In this document: positions 24,299-34,924 of the stretch, piece after piece | Position numbering within the stretch: the first letter of the stretch is position 1 | How the letters are laid out: each line of letters opens with the position of its first letter | Assembly: GCA_028554645.1 (NCBI GenBank) | Contig: JAQOOI010000021.1 | Location: 930,001-994,000, forward strand | Direction of reading: 5' to 3' | From: Omphalotus guepiniiformis | Taxonomy: Eukaryota; Basidiomycota; Agaricomycetes; Agaricales; Omphalotaceae | Length of the DNA stretch: 64,000 nt | Translations under genes and position numbers: made by a program | Notes under the pieces: model-generated | What the model was told of the DNA's origin: nothing | What the model saw: the letters and a program-made list of their open reading frames with translations, nothing else | The model's database searches: none

Positions 24299-25587
24299 AT
24301 GGCACCCCTCTCTCAAGCGATACAAGTTGTACACCGTGATCAAGAAACTCGTGATGGCGTAGAAACGTATGTCGGCGATACAGTCGACCCCGAATGGACA
24401 ATTGGAACGTATGTATATCAGCTTCTGTGACGGTGTAAAGGAATTAATTGGAAGCAGAACACCTAACGGAGGCAGGAACCTGCTTCCCCGCGTTCTGCGA
24501 TGAATCACTGACATGTCGAGCGTGTAGGGTTCATTCTGAGTCTGATACTCGAAGCCTGCATACAACGACAATCCTCGTCTACTCACCCTGATCCAATTCA
24601 TGTCACTGCTCATTTTCTCTACGCGTCCCAATCCAACGCACCGTTCAAGATTCGAGTACGCTCGTTGAAGCAAGGCAAAGGCTTTACAAATTTGCTTGCT
24701 GATTTCATTCAAAACGTAAGTGTTCAGTAGCGCGCATCTCTCACCCCTGTGAAATCGTCGTTCACGGTTAATTCGTTACAGGATATCACGAAAGTAACCT
24801 CCCACCTTATTTTCGGACTCTTATCACCTCCAGGACAGCAAGACCCATCGAATTCAAGCGTTAAACTAACCTTAGCTCCTCCTTCCCCCTATGCCCGTCG
24901 CGTACCTTTGGTTCACCACCCTTCCACAGCTCCTAGAGGGATTGTAGACCGGCGGTATTCCTTCCGGAACCATCTAACTTTAACACGTGAACCAGAGATC
25001 GCTTCTAGGAACTTGCCCAATAGCCCTGCGCGCACGAATAGCCATACGGTTGGCGGTGGCGGGGTGGACTATGGGATCTGGTGTGGTTTCAAGGACCCAA
25101 AGGAAAAAATTACGACTGTGTCTTTACCTTTATTTGCTGACATTTCCATGAACACTCCTTTACTTGTCCCAAAAGAGCTAAGAGGGGGTATGTATATGAG
25201 GTACGTCGGGTCACACTAAGTACATACATCCTTTGACTTCTATCTCCCAACTCAATGTACCTCTCACAACGAGCTAACGTGATCCGATCTAGCTGGTTTC
25301 CTACTATGACCATGACAATCGAGTTCAAATTCCCTATCCCGCCACCTTTGGATAATGTGCACTCTAACCGAGTTGTAGGCATCTTCTCTTCAGGACGTTT
25401 TGTTAACGACCCTCAAGGTCGACATGACTTGTATACCGAGATATGGACTGCTCCTTGTAATATTGGAGAGGGTGAAGAGATAGAAGGCTGGAGAGATAAG
25501 CAGGTCTGCCTCGCTGTATCTACTCAGATGGCATTGGCTTCTTCCACTGGCGGTGCAGCGACGAAGAAGCAGAGCGCTCGGATGTGA
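24299..25587 (+). CDS. Acyl-CoA thioesterase-like (hotdog fold) protein
   Basis: Five exons: 24299-24408, 24458-24471, 24528-24715, 24782-25200 and 25293-25587; 341 residues. The sequence fits the thioesterase-like superfamily of fungi: PEWTIGTTPNGGFILSLILEAC, a DPIHVTAHFLYASQSNAPFKI hotdog strand, then a variable middle and SWFPTMTMTIEFKFPIPPPL leading the second hotdog half with HDLYTEIWTAP. Such proteins hydrolyse acyl-CoA or act in polyketide and lipid routes, but no specific substrate can be inferred. The TPNGG motif depends on a 14-nt exon followed by an intron starting GC rather than GT. The gene is divergent from the palmitoyltransferase with 286 bp between the starts, so they may share a promoter region. 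Confidence 0.8.
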
Positions 25588-25680
25588 CAAGTTCTCAAAA
25601 CACAGGTACTGACAATGTACTAGATATATCATATTAATACATAGATGTATATATTATCATTTGTGGTGTTGAGCATAGTT

Positions 25681-27440
25681 TCAACGCCTCTGCTTCGGTT
25701 CACATAAATGCTGAGCGACAATGCCGATGAATGCAGTTTTAATGAGTGATGTATAAGAAGTGCTCACATTGAGATTCTGAGCATGGCTCTGTTTGTGGCT
25801 TTGAGTACGACAGCCATAACCATACCTAATAAATGTATCGGATCAAGACAGCGAAGGAAGACAACCAATGATGACAGACCAGCAGTCGTCTGAAATCTTC
25901 TCTCCGGCTAGCGTGAGGGGGGAAAGGTTCGCAGTTTCAATCCAAGTATACATATGAGCGTTACTAACGTACCTTTTCTCCTCCAATGATTAACCCACAG
26001 ATGCAAATGATCTGTCGTAAATTTCATCAAGCAAGACGTGCATACCCAACCATCCTCCTTCCATGACTCGTATCCACTCAACTTGAGCCCATCACGAAAA
26101 ATGTCATGATAGATATCTTCGAACGGCGTGTTCAGTAAGGCGCGTTCAGCGTGTTGACTGTCAACGGGGTTGCGAGGTAGGTAGCCTTTCAGCCTGTCTA
26201 CGAACAAAGTTGTGCCAAGTACTGGGGATATCAAAGAGAGGTGGTCCCATGCTGTCAGGGAAAACACTGTCAGGACGCGAAGTGAAGAAGGACCGAAAAG
26301 CTTACAAGCTTCGCCCCAGAGTGAATCGCTTCTATCACAATTCTCACCTGTGGTAAAAACTGAGATGGTGAGATAGAAAATGACACGTAGACATACAGCA
26401 TTGATCATCGTTCTCTATCTGATCTAATAGGCAGTCCAATTCATCGGACCAGTGGCCCCCCTCACGAGGTTTTACTTGTCGTTCTTCGAGAATCTGTTTA
26501 ATAGGGTCTTCAACATAACCAGACAACATTGGCCGTGGACGTATATCATTCAGGAAATCATTGTGGTCCACTTGCGTACGAGCGTCAATGGCGTCAATCA
26601 AAGGTTCTAGTCCAATGGTTTTGTAACATTCGAGAACGACACTAGGACCGAGTGAAAGGCTGATATCCCCAAAATCTTTGAAAGCTAAAATTCGAGGTTA
26701 AGACCGTGATAGTTCGTAGATGCCATAGTCCTGCACGTACTAGTCATGTCTGCACCGTCAGCCAAGTCCACCCACTTGATGGTTTCCTTCAAGAATTCAG
26801 ATACCAATCTCAGCTGCAGCAACTCGTTCTTAGGGTATTTGGACAAGAATTTCCGTCGTGCTAGCTGCTCTCTGCGAAGTTCGTCTTGGTCAATTGCATC
26901 TTCTGAGGTGAGGATATAAGCCGCAGAGTTGACCGGAAAGACACGGGCGTAGAGCATTATGCGATACATGGCCTTGCGAAAGCGCCACGCTTCTACCGTC
27001 GATAGTTGACTTGTCTTGTATTTTTGGTTCTTATATCTAATAATGAAATGATTTTAATTAAACGACATGCATGAATAACTTTTTGCTCACCTGAGGCTAA
27101 AGAGATTTTCCAGCTCAGCCACTACGCTTGCGTCCTTAGCCAGTTGACGTGCTTCGCTCAGCGTTATAGCATCGACCTGTTCGTCCTCGTCTTGTTCACC
27201 TATTTCCAGTTCTTCTGTATCGATGACACCACAGCGAACGACGCGCAAAGCGTGAGGCAAGGCCGGCCCTATGACATTGTACGCAACAGCCGCTAGAACG
27301 AGTTTGATATTCGCATGGTACACCTTGCTGAATGGCTTGGAAGACCGCACAGCAGCAGCGAGCGCGGAGAACGTCGGCAAGAGAGTGAGGACGCGTAGAA
27401 CGGTTGCATCATCCAGAGATGATATGTTGAAGCTTTTCAT
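25681..27440 (-). CDS. F-box-like protein with C-terminal Cys/His motif, paralogue A
   Basis: Eight exons: 27440-27091, 27036-26741, 26684-26397, 26347-26306, 26251-25973, 25907-25880, 25825-25768 and 25710-25681; 456 residues. The N-terminus (ISSLDDATVLRVLTLLPTFS, then AVRSSKPFSKVYHANIK) looks like an F-box, which would link substrates to an SCF ubiquitin ligase. A helical middle region with EAWRFRKAMYRIML is followed by a Cys-rich second half: CENC, CTSC, and a terminal CWYGYGCRTQSHKQSH then NHLCEP, which could bind zinc. The same architecture and exact exon phases recur in paralogues B and C, so the model is well supported. The biochemical role is unknown. It diverges from the WD40 gene with 226 bp between starts. 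A longer N-terminus from 27512 is possible, but the chosen Met aligns with the paralogues. Confidence 0.83.
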
Positions 27441-27666
27441 GATGACTTGCAGAGTAGAAGGTGTGTGAATCAAATTGTTTATTCTTGCCAATGCATTGTG
27501 GTTGTGGTTCAAGCTGGCTTTTTCCGTGGACCCCTTTGCGTTTGCAGCAACCTTGCACGTGCCTTCCCCGCATTGCCTTCCCTTGAACTTCGAGCTCTTA
27601 TGTTCAACTCAAGAAGAAGACTTACGGAATCTTCGCTATTTGATCGTGGCTTTGCTTATTCCACGT

Positions 27667-29757
27667 ATGAGTTCACCATTTACTGCTAGTATACGAGTAC
27701 TTGTCTCATCTGATCATCTGAACGTTAGAAAACTTTCTGCTCACAGTTCCTGTATAAATGCCCTTGCGTTCTCGTCTCAAGGAGGTCGCTTTCTAGCTAG
27801 TGGAGGAGATGGTTTGTGAGCTGTTGGATTAGATGAACTTGGACTGACCCGGTATCGCAGATCTGCAAGTCCATCTCTGGGACCTTCATCAGGAGGACGT
27901 CGTATCACCTTGTCATACCTTTATAGGCCCAAGAGTGAGTATCGCTTTTCAACTTTCTTCCGACGCTCGACATTCAATGGCCATTCGCTCAAGCCTTGAT
28001 GCAATACTAGGCCAATATCTTCAATCTTGCATTCTCATGCACGAATAAATATCTGTTCGCGTAAGCTAACCATTGGTGACATGAATTCCGAGGTAACTTG
28101 CTTATCATCAGAGCAGGGGCGGAACTGACACTATGATACATCAATTCGATGTCGCTCAATTGGAGTCACTACCCGCCAATGAACAGTTACCGAAAAACAT
28201 GTTCCGCGAAAACGTCAGTATCCTGCCATTTCTTGACCCTTTCCGAGTCGAATGCCATACCTTTCTTACAGGAGAGTGTACGCGACGTAACATGCCACCC
28301 TTTCCAAGACGAGGTTTTTCTGTGTGGTAGGTCAGTGAGATTGTTCTACTTCCTCGAACATCCATTCATACCTCATCCTTTTGAAACAGCGAGAACGGTC
28401 GTATCGTGCAACACGACCTTCGAGTCAAATACGCTACTAATCCCGTCACTCGAGCCCAAGATATCATCCAAGTAACCACCGAAGTCAGCGGTGTACAATA
28501 TCATCCCACTATGGAACATGTTTTCGCGACTAGCGACAACAAAGGCGTGGTCTGCCTGCGAGATACCAGGATGGGTTTCGGCCCGAGGAAAACTCGGACA
28601 AGGGAAGGTATCATTCACACATACAACACCAAGTTGGCTAAACGTAATGTCAGCCACTTGAGTAATCCTGAGTCCAGTAGCATCACATTTGACCGCGAGG
28701 GTGAGTTGATGCACGAATAAGCAAAGGAAAAGTTTGTTCATCGATTATTTTAGGTCGTAAACTGGCAGTCACTATGTTGGTTCGTGACATACCATTCAGA
28801 TTCTGCACCTGAAATAATCGTTGATGTCTCGCACGCAGTATTATAACCCAACGATATATGCGTTATCGGATCCGAATCCTATAGCAGTCTGCTCTAGCCG
28901 AAATTTCCCAGATGGGTCTCCCATTCCTTCAGATCAACGATCATATTCAAATTCTTGTACGATGAAGGTGAAGTCTTTCCTTCTTTCAACCCGACGACCA
29001 TTAGTTTACGTTTTTTTTAGCATGGATGCTTCGGTGGTCCCGACACATTAACCGCGGACTATTACTGCGCCGGCTCTGATGACTTTTGTGGATACTTGTG
29101 GAAGATGCCGTCTGTAGAGACCCTCGTAGAGCAGAGAGAAGAGATTTCTGCTGATGAATGGTCGTCTGAGACATCTACCACAATTGGTGAGCTCAGTAGT
29201 ATGGCTGCCGCTACATCACCCTGATTTGTCCTCTAGGTTTTGCTGAGAGCTTTGATACACCTCGATATATCCCAGCTCAGCTCTCTACCCCTTCTGCTAT
29301 ACTCAAAGGTAGACATTTCTCTTCACCCATGTTACGTCCATACCAAACAATTCTTTCGTTTTGGCCACAAATCGATCGTCAACACGACTCTCATCCACCC
29401 CCAATTCCCTCTCATTCTTACGGCTGGGATCGAACGAGATATAAGTTTGCACAGTCCGACACCTTCCTGTCCATTTTCCCAGCGCTTGGAGCCTACTCCA
29501 CAGGAAGTACGACAACTTACGAGCAGCCCCAGTATGGAAGAAGACCGTGTCGTCAATCGTTTAGTCCTAGGATCGGATCCTGTTGATTCTGAGGACGCCG
29601 AGACTGATACCATACGACTATTTGATCGGTGAGCTGTTCGGTTGCTTCTGCAATATCGGAACCGGGAGGCCTCACACAAGGGTTCGTTCTTAGATTTCTT
29701 CGACTGGAGGGCGAGACGGATCCTTTCGACGTTCGTCGATATGAGCCGAGTGATTGA
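27667..29757 (+). CDS. WD40-repeat protein, DCAF5-like (possible DDB1-CUL4 substrate receptor)
   Basis: Twelve exons: 27667-27811, 27861-27934, 28011-28060, 28117-28213, 28272-28330, 28390-28700, 28754-28779, 28839-28967, 29021-29186, 29237-29308, 29364-29628 and 29694-29757; 485 residues. WD40 blades are visible: SSCINALAFSSQGGRFLASGGDD with VHLWDL, IFNLAFSCTNKYLFAGGTD, VRDVTCHPFQDEVFLCGSENG with VQHDLR, VSGVQYHPTMEHVFATSD, then YYCAGSDDFCGYLWKMP, and finally LKGHKSIVNTTLIHPQFPL with LTAGIERDISLHSP. The order and the VQHDLR/YLW blades resemble DCAF5-type receptors of CUL4 E3 ligases, an assignment from family knowledge. The eleventh exon appears to start after TG rather than AG (see findings). 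If that intron is not removed, the last blade is lost by frameshift. Confidence 0.85.
29309..29363 (+). other. Apparent GT-TG intron in the WD40 gene
   Basis: A 55-nt interval begins GTAGAC and ends TTTTG. Removing it joins ATACTCAAAG to GCCACAAATC and restores the blade motif LKGHKSIVN in frame. No AG occurs at the required position. Its length is typical for introns of this locus. Confidence 0.6.
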
Positions 29758-29916
29758 TATGAAAGTATAACGATTCTCTTTCCTAAATTCCCACTGTATC
29801 TCTAGGTTACTTCCGCCGAACTCTGTATCATACACTACAAGTCGAAACAGTGATATTAAATGACGCATTACGAAAACTCCCCGATGTGCGCGAGACCAGT
29901 AATCCATCCTATCCCA

Positions 29917-31677
29917 TTATCTGTCTCCGCGGGTCGGCTCACATAAATGCTATCGAAAAGGAAACGCATTAAACTCGGCTCATGTAAACATAACAGAGCG
30001 TACGTACATTCAGCCTCCTAGCATGCTTCTGCCTGCGCGTCTGCGTAAGGCAGTCATACCCATACCTACAAGTACCCGATTCAGTCAGCAAAATTCACTC
30101 CGAACACACAGAAGCAGGCTCACCGACAATCCTCTCCTATTTGATCTCCAGCTACAATGACTTCCAATATGAAAGATATCAAAGACCCTGAAAGAATCAC
30201 AATACGTACCCTTTTTCTTGCACTCCAACACCCATCTCCAACAATGCTCATCCAAGAATTGCTGTAAGCACTTCAGACAAAGCGCATCGTCTTTTGTCCA
30301 GCTTGCAAATGTAGAATGCAAAAGGTTGTCATCAAATATACTATCTACAAGGTTTGAACACCAATGTGTATCCGGGGACTGCTGCTCGGGAAGGTTATTG
30401 ATGAGATATCGTTCTTCTTCAGGGTTTGATTTTAGGTGGGACTTGAGAAGCATTTGAGCGTTGAAGCATATGAATCCATGTCTCCGCTCCTTCAGATCTA
30501 GGTATGCATGAGAAACATTTCACTCGAGTGATGTAATTCGGCGCGTACTGCCGCGACAACATATACCAAATCCACCCGATTCGTGGCATCGGTCACCTAA
30601 CACGATTTAGGTACATCACTCATGCGAGCATTAAAAAAAATCGAGCTGCTCACACTCATCGTTTTTACTGTCAACTTCAGTCGAAATAGAAAACCAATGT
30701 GAAAAATCTTCTGGCGGGGGCTTCGCTTTGCGCATTTCGAGAACCTTTGAAATTGGATACGACAAGTATCCGGTGACTATAGAATCCGTACTAAAATCGG
30801 CCATAAAGATTTCAAATTCATCCACAGGGGAGAGAGAGTCGGATAGGTAGCACTCGAGGATCACCTCGGGGCCTAAACAGAACCCGATATCCTTCCTACA
30901 TGATCCTATGTGACCAAAATCTTATGTATACAGTTAGTACTGAAGACAGAACGAAATAAGAAGCAATGCTACGCACCAGGTGGGTCAAAACTTTCCACAA
31001 GTTCAAGGATTTCCATCAAGAATATGGTGATGCTACGAATTTGTAGTATTTCGTCTGTAGAGAACTTGGACAAAAATTGGATTCGCTCGACTCTGTCCTG
31101 TTCCACTTCTGCGGGGCGAAATGCTTCTTCGTCGGCAGTGTATGCCTCCACATAGTCGTGAGCAGAGAATACGAGATTGTAAAGCATTATCCGATACATG
31201 GCTCGGTGGAAACGCCAGGACTCGATTGGAGTCAATTTGGGTGAACTGCAACGACGGTCTATGTATCTGCACAAGTCGTGAATGACAGGTTCACTTTGAA
31301 ACTTACAATGAAGCTCACCTAATGCTCCAGAGTTCCTCTAACCGACCCACTATCTTCGCATTCTTCACTAGCTCGTCAGTCTCTCCCGCGGTGATAGGGG
31401 CCTTCTCGTCCGTCTCATACGTTTCTTGCAATTGCCCTTCTTCGACGTCAAGGTCCATGCTGTCAGACGTACGGATGAGTCTTAAGGCCTGAGGTAGTGC
31501 GGGACCAACAACGTTATACGCCACAGCTCTCAGAATAGATTTCGGATGAGTGTTGAAGACCTCATAGAATGATTTCGCAGTCAAGATTGTGGCGAGTAAA
31601 GAAGAAAACGAAGGTGAAAATATGAGGATACGGTCAATTATGTCGTCGGCGAGTGGTAATCCATTTAATTCAGGCAT
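29917..31677 (-). CDS. F-box-like protein with C-terminal Cys/His motif, paralogue B
   Basis: Eight exons: 31677-31319, 31266-30977, 30920-30654, 30596-30549, 30497-30210, 30151-30124, 30065-30008 and 29949-29917; 456 residues, the same length as paralogue A. The F-box-like start is NGLPLADDIIDRILIFSPSF. The middle has SWRFHRAMYRIML and GPEVILECYLS; the Cys-rich half has CDRCHESGGFGICCRG, ALCLKCLQQF and a terminal motif. That terminal motif reads CRYGYDCLTQTRRQKHA, where paralogue C keeps CWYGYNCRTQTHRQEHA, so the conserved Trp and two residues around the His are changed while the frame stays open. It is a near-identical tandem copy of paralogue C. Function is unknown; weaker constraint after duplication would explain the substitutions. 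Confidence 0.83.
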
Positions 31678-31885
31678 CTTCAACTTGACAGCGATGAAGT
31701 TGTGAGAGTTTGAATCGTGTACGTCAACTGACAGTGATGGCGCAAGCATAACGGTCATGTGACCGTTAATTGGACTATGATGTCATTCGCCCAAGGTTGG
31801 AGTGAGGTCGTCATAGGCAATGGACTTGCTACTTATACCTCTTCACTTTTAATTTATTTCTTCATCTTCTGATATTACTTCCACC

Positions 31886-31935
31886 ATGTCTATCTCAAGA
31901 GAAACTGCTGCCCGTTCTGACGACCCTCGAAATGA
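31886..31935 (+). pseudogene. Truncated 5' relic of the small-protein gene
   Basis: Begins ATGTCTATCTCAAGAGAAAC and encodes MSISRETAARSDDPRNE, nearly identical to the first 17 codons of the gene at 33962. Similarity stops around 31935, and the sequence then enters the 3' end of paralogue C. It marks the joint of the tandem duplication and cannot make the full protein. Confidence 0.9.
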
Positions 31936-31949
31936 ATCCACCCAACCTA

Positions 31950-33741
31950 TTATCTGTCTCCGCGGGTCGGCTCACATAAATGCTAACAAAAAGGAAACGC
32001 ATTAAACTCGGCTCATGTAAACATAACAGAGCGTACGTACATTCAGCCTCCTAGCATGCTCCTGCCTGTGCGTCTGCGTACGACAGTTATACCCATACCT
32101 ACAAGTACCCGATTCAGTCAGCAAAGTTCACTCCGAACACACAGAAGCAGGCTCACCAACAATCCTCTCCTATTTGATCTCCAGCTACAATGACTTCCAA
32201 TATGAAAGATATCAAAGACCCTGAAAGAATCACAATACGTACCCTTTTTCTTGCACTCCAACACCCATCTCCAAAAGTGCTCATCCAAGAATTGCTGTAA
32301 GCACTTCAGACAAAGCGCATCGTCTTTTGTCCAGCTTGCAAATGTAGGATGCAAAAGGTTGTCATCAAATATACTATCTACAACGACTGAACACCAATGT
32401 GTACCCGGGGACTGCTGGCGGCATTGTACCTCCATCTCGGAAACTTTATTGACGAGATATCGTTTTTCTTCAGGGTTTGATTTTAGGCGGGACTTGAGAA
32501 GCAGTTGAGCATGATACACGTTGAAAAATTCGAATCCATGACTCCGCTCCTTCAAATCTAGATATGCATGAGAAACATTTCACTCGAGTAATGTAATTCG
32601 GCGCATACTGCTGCGACAACATATACCAAATCCATCCGATTCGTGGCATCGGTCACCTAAAAACGATTTAGGTACATCAGTCATGCGAGCATTTAGAAAA
32701 ATCGAGCTGCTCACACTCATCGTTTTTACTGTCAACTTCAGTCGAAATAGAATACCAATGTGAAAAGTCTTCTGGCGGGGGCTTCACTTTGCGCATTTCG
32801 AGAACCTTTGAAATTGGATACGACAAGTATCCGGTGAACATAGAATCCGTACTAAAATCGTCCATAAAGATTTCAAAGTCATCCACAGGGTCGAGAGACT
32901 TGGATAGGTAGCACTCGAGGATCAATTCGGGGCCTAAACAGAACGCAATATCCTTCATACATGAACCTCCTATGTCACCAAAATCTTATGTATACAGTTA
33001 GTATTGAAGACAGAACGAAATAAGGAGCAATGCTACGCACCAGGTAGGTCAAAACTTTCCACAAGTTCAAGGATTTCCATCAAGAATATGGTGATGCTAC
33101 GAATTTGTAGTATTTCGTCTGTAGAGAACTCGGACAAAAACTGGATTCGCTCGACTCTCTCCTGTTCCAATTCTGCGGGGCTAAATGCTTCTTCGTCGTC
33201 AGTGTATGCCTCCACATAGTCGTGAGCAGAGAATGCGAGATTGTAATGCATTATCCGATACATGGCTCGGTGGAAACGCCAGGACTCGGTTGGAGTCAGT
33301 TTGCTTGAACTGCAACGACGGTCTATGTATCTGTACAAGTCGTGAATGACAGGTTCATTTTGAAACTTACAATGAAGCTCACCTAATGCTCCAGAGTTCC
33401 TCTAACCGACCCACTATCTTCGCATTCTTCACTAGCTTGTGAGTCTCTCTCGCGGTGATAGGGGCCTTCTCGTCCGTCTCATACGGTTCTTGCAATTGCC
33501 CTTCTTCGACGTCAAGGTCCATGCTGTCAGACGTACGGATGAGTCTTAAGGCCTGAGGTAGTGCGGGACCAACGACGTTAAACGCCACAGCTCTCAGAAT
33601 AGATCTCGGATGAGTGTTGAAGACCTCATAGAATGATTTCGCAGTCAAGATTGTGGCGAGTAAAGAAGAAAACGAAGGTGAGAACATGAGGATACGATCA
33701 ATTATGTCGTCGGCGAGTGGTAATCCATTTAATCCAGACAT
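31950..33741 (-). CDS. F-box-like protein with C-terminal Cys/His motif, paralogue C
   Basis: Eight exons: 33741-33383, 33330-33041, 32984-32715, 32656-32609, 32557-32243, 32184-32157, 32098-32041 and 31982-31950; 466 residues. It is ten residues longer than B, through one extra codon in exon 3 and 27 nt in exon 5 (around KVSEMEVQCRQQ). F-box-like start NGLPLADDIIDRILMFSPSF; Cys-rich half ALCLKCLQQF; terminal motif CWYGYNCRTQTHRQEHA then NHLCEPTRGD. The terminal motif looks intact compared with B, so this is probably the ancestral-like copy. It is divergent from the 128-residue protein gene (220 bp between starts), and that arrangement was duplicated with it. A longer N-terminus from 33834 is possible. 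The role is unknown; SCF-linked protein turnover is an inference from the F-box-like start. Confidence 0.85.
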
Positions 33742-34011
33742 CTTCAACTTGACAGCGATGAAGTTGTGAGAGTTTGAATTGTGTACAGTGGACACCGAGT
33801 CAACTGACAGTGATGGCGCAAGCATATCGGTCATGTGACCGTTAATGGGACTATGATGTCATTCGCCCAAGTTGGAGTGAGGTCGTCATAGGCAATGGAC
33901 CTGCTACTTATACCTCTTCACTCTTAATTTATTTCTTTCATCTTCTGCTATTACTTCCATCATGTCTATCTCAAGAGAAACTGCTGCCCGTTCTGACGAG
34001 CCTCGAAACGA
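31950..34011. repeat. Tandem duplication, unit 2
   Basis: Second copy of the unit described at 29917-31935. Its right end passes smoothly into the intact small-protein gene, showing that unit 1 is the copy that was cut off. Confidence 0.85.
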
Positions 34012-34571
34012 TCTCATCGCAGACCCAGCTCAACCACAGCCCGGTTCCAACATTGCAGGAACTACACTTCCGTCTGATTTTGCAAGGGCTACGAGGTCAA
34101 ATACTCCTCCTCAGCAAGGTCAGGATCCATCAATCTCGCTACTAATATATCTCTAATGCATTTGCATCGTTAGGCCAATCCCAGCCTGGCAGCGGTTCAG
34201 CAGTGCACGATACCAAGGGACAGGCCAATGTAGTTGATCTGCCAGCATCGGGTGGCGGTCATGCTGTTCCTTTCAAGGAACGGGTTATTGGTGCGCTAGC
34301 TTTCTTGTCGATACCGTGGAAGATTTCTCAAAGTGATTATAGGCGTTGCTAAGAAGACTCGGGGAACTGTAAGCATATACATCTGTGATGTTTGGATTTC
34401 AGATTCTGACCTGTGCTTTGCTGGCCTGGAAGGTTTTGAACAAGGCAAGTGATCAATGTACTTTACTACAGCCCAATACTTACGCGCTCCTGGCAGCCGG
34501 ATCTGAAGGAGCACGGAGAAAAGATTTTAGAAGGATCAGCAACCATCCACACACCGCCTGCCCACGATTGA
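33962..34571 (+). CDS. Small hydrophilic protein of unknown function
   Basis: Five exons: 33962-34118, 34174-34290, 34343-34368, 34433-34444 and 34497-34571; 128 residues. The N-terminal half is disordered and Pro/Gln/Ser-rich (QPQPGSNIAG, QPGSGSAV). The C-terminal part holds the only ordered-looking segment: VPFKERVIGVAKKTRGT followed by VLNKPDLKEHGEKILEG. I recall similar short KKTRGT...KPxLKEHGExILEG proteins in agarics but know no function. Exon 4 is 12 nt and is followed by an intron with a GCAAGT donor. Using an earlier acceptor (exon 34403-34444) is also in frame and would add 14 mostly hydrophobic residues, so that junction is less certain. The gene shares a short divergent promoter with paralogue C. 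Confidence 0.7.
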
Positions 34572-34924
34572 AACGAGAACTGATAATTATACCTGTATCA
34601 TATATGCGTGTATCTTCATGAAATTGTATGATTCCTCTCTGGTTCGCTATATATTTTTGTAAATAGAGTTAAGATAAGATAAGATGAAAGTGAAATCTCC
34701 GGAATCAGCAGTGCGGTTGCCACGTTGTCGAGCCGAGTTTTTTTCTTTTGCTTCGCTTCTCTTCTCTATAGGGGCCCTCAAGCTTCTTATACCTTAGGCA
34801 CCGAAAAACATATCAGATTATCCTAGATTTCATCTCTTTCTATCATACAATCTTTAAACTTACCCACCAACCTAAAATCGATATCGCTCACACCGACTTT
34901 AATTCAACATTTCAACATAACAAA
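34572..34924. promoter_or_regulatory. Promoter region of the queuosine salvage gene
   Basis: About 350 bp containing a CT-rich tract (around 34734-34760) and AT-rich leader sequence immediately upstream of the ATG at 34925. I see no gene. Confidence 0.45.

Larger units (their letters stand above)
29917..31935. repeat. Tandem duplication, unit 1
   Basis: Contains paralogue B, its promoter and the first 50 nt of the downstream divergent gene. It is highly similar to unit 2 at 31950-34011, offset by 2033 bp at the left end and 2076 bp at the right end owing to small insertions in unit 2. Confidence 0.9.
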
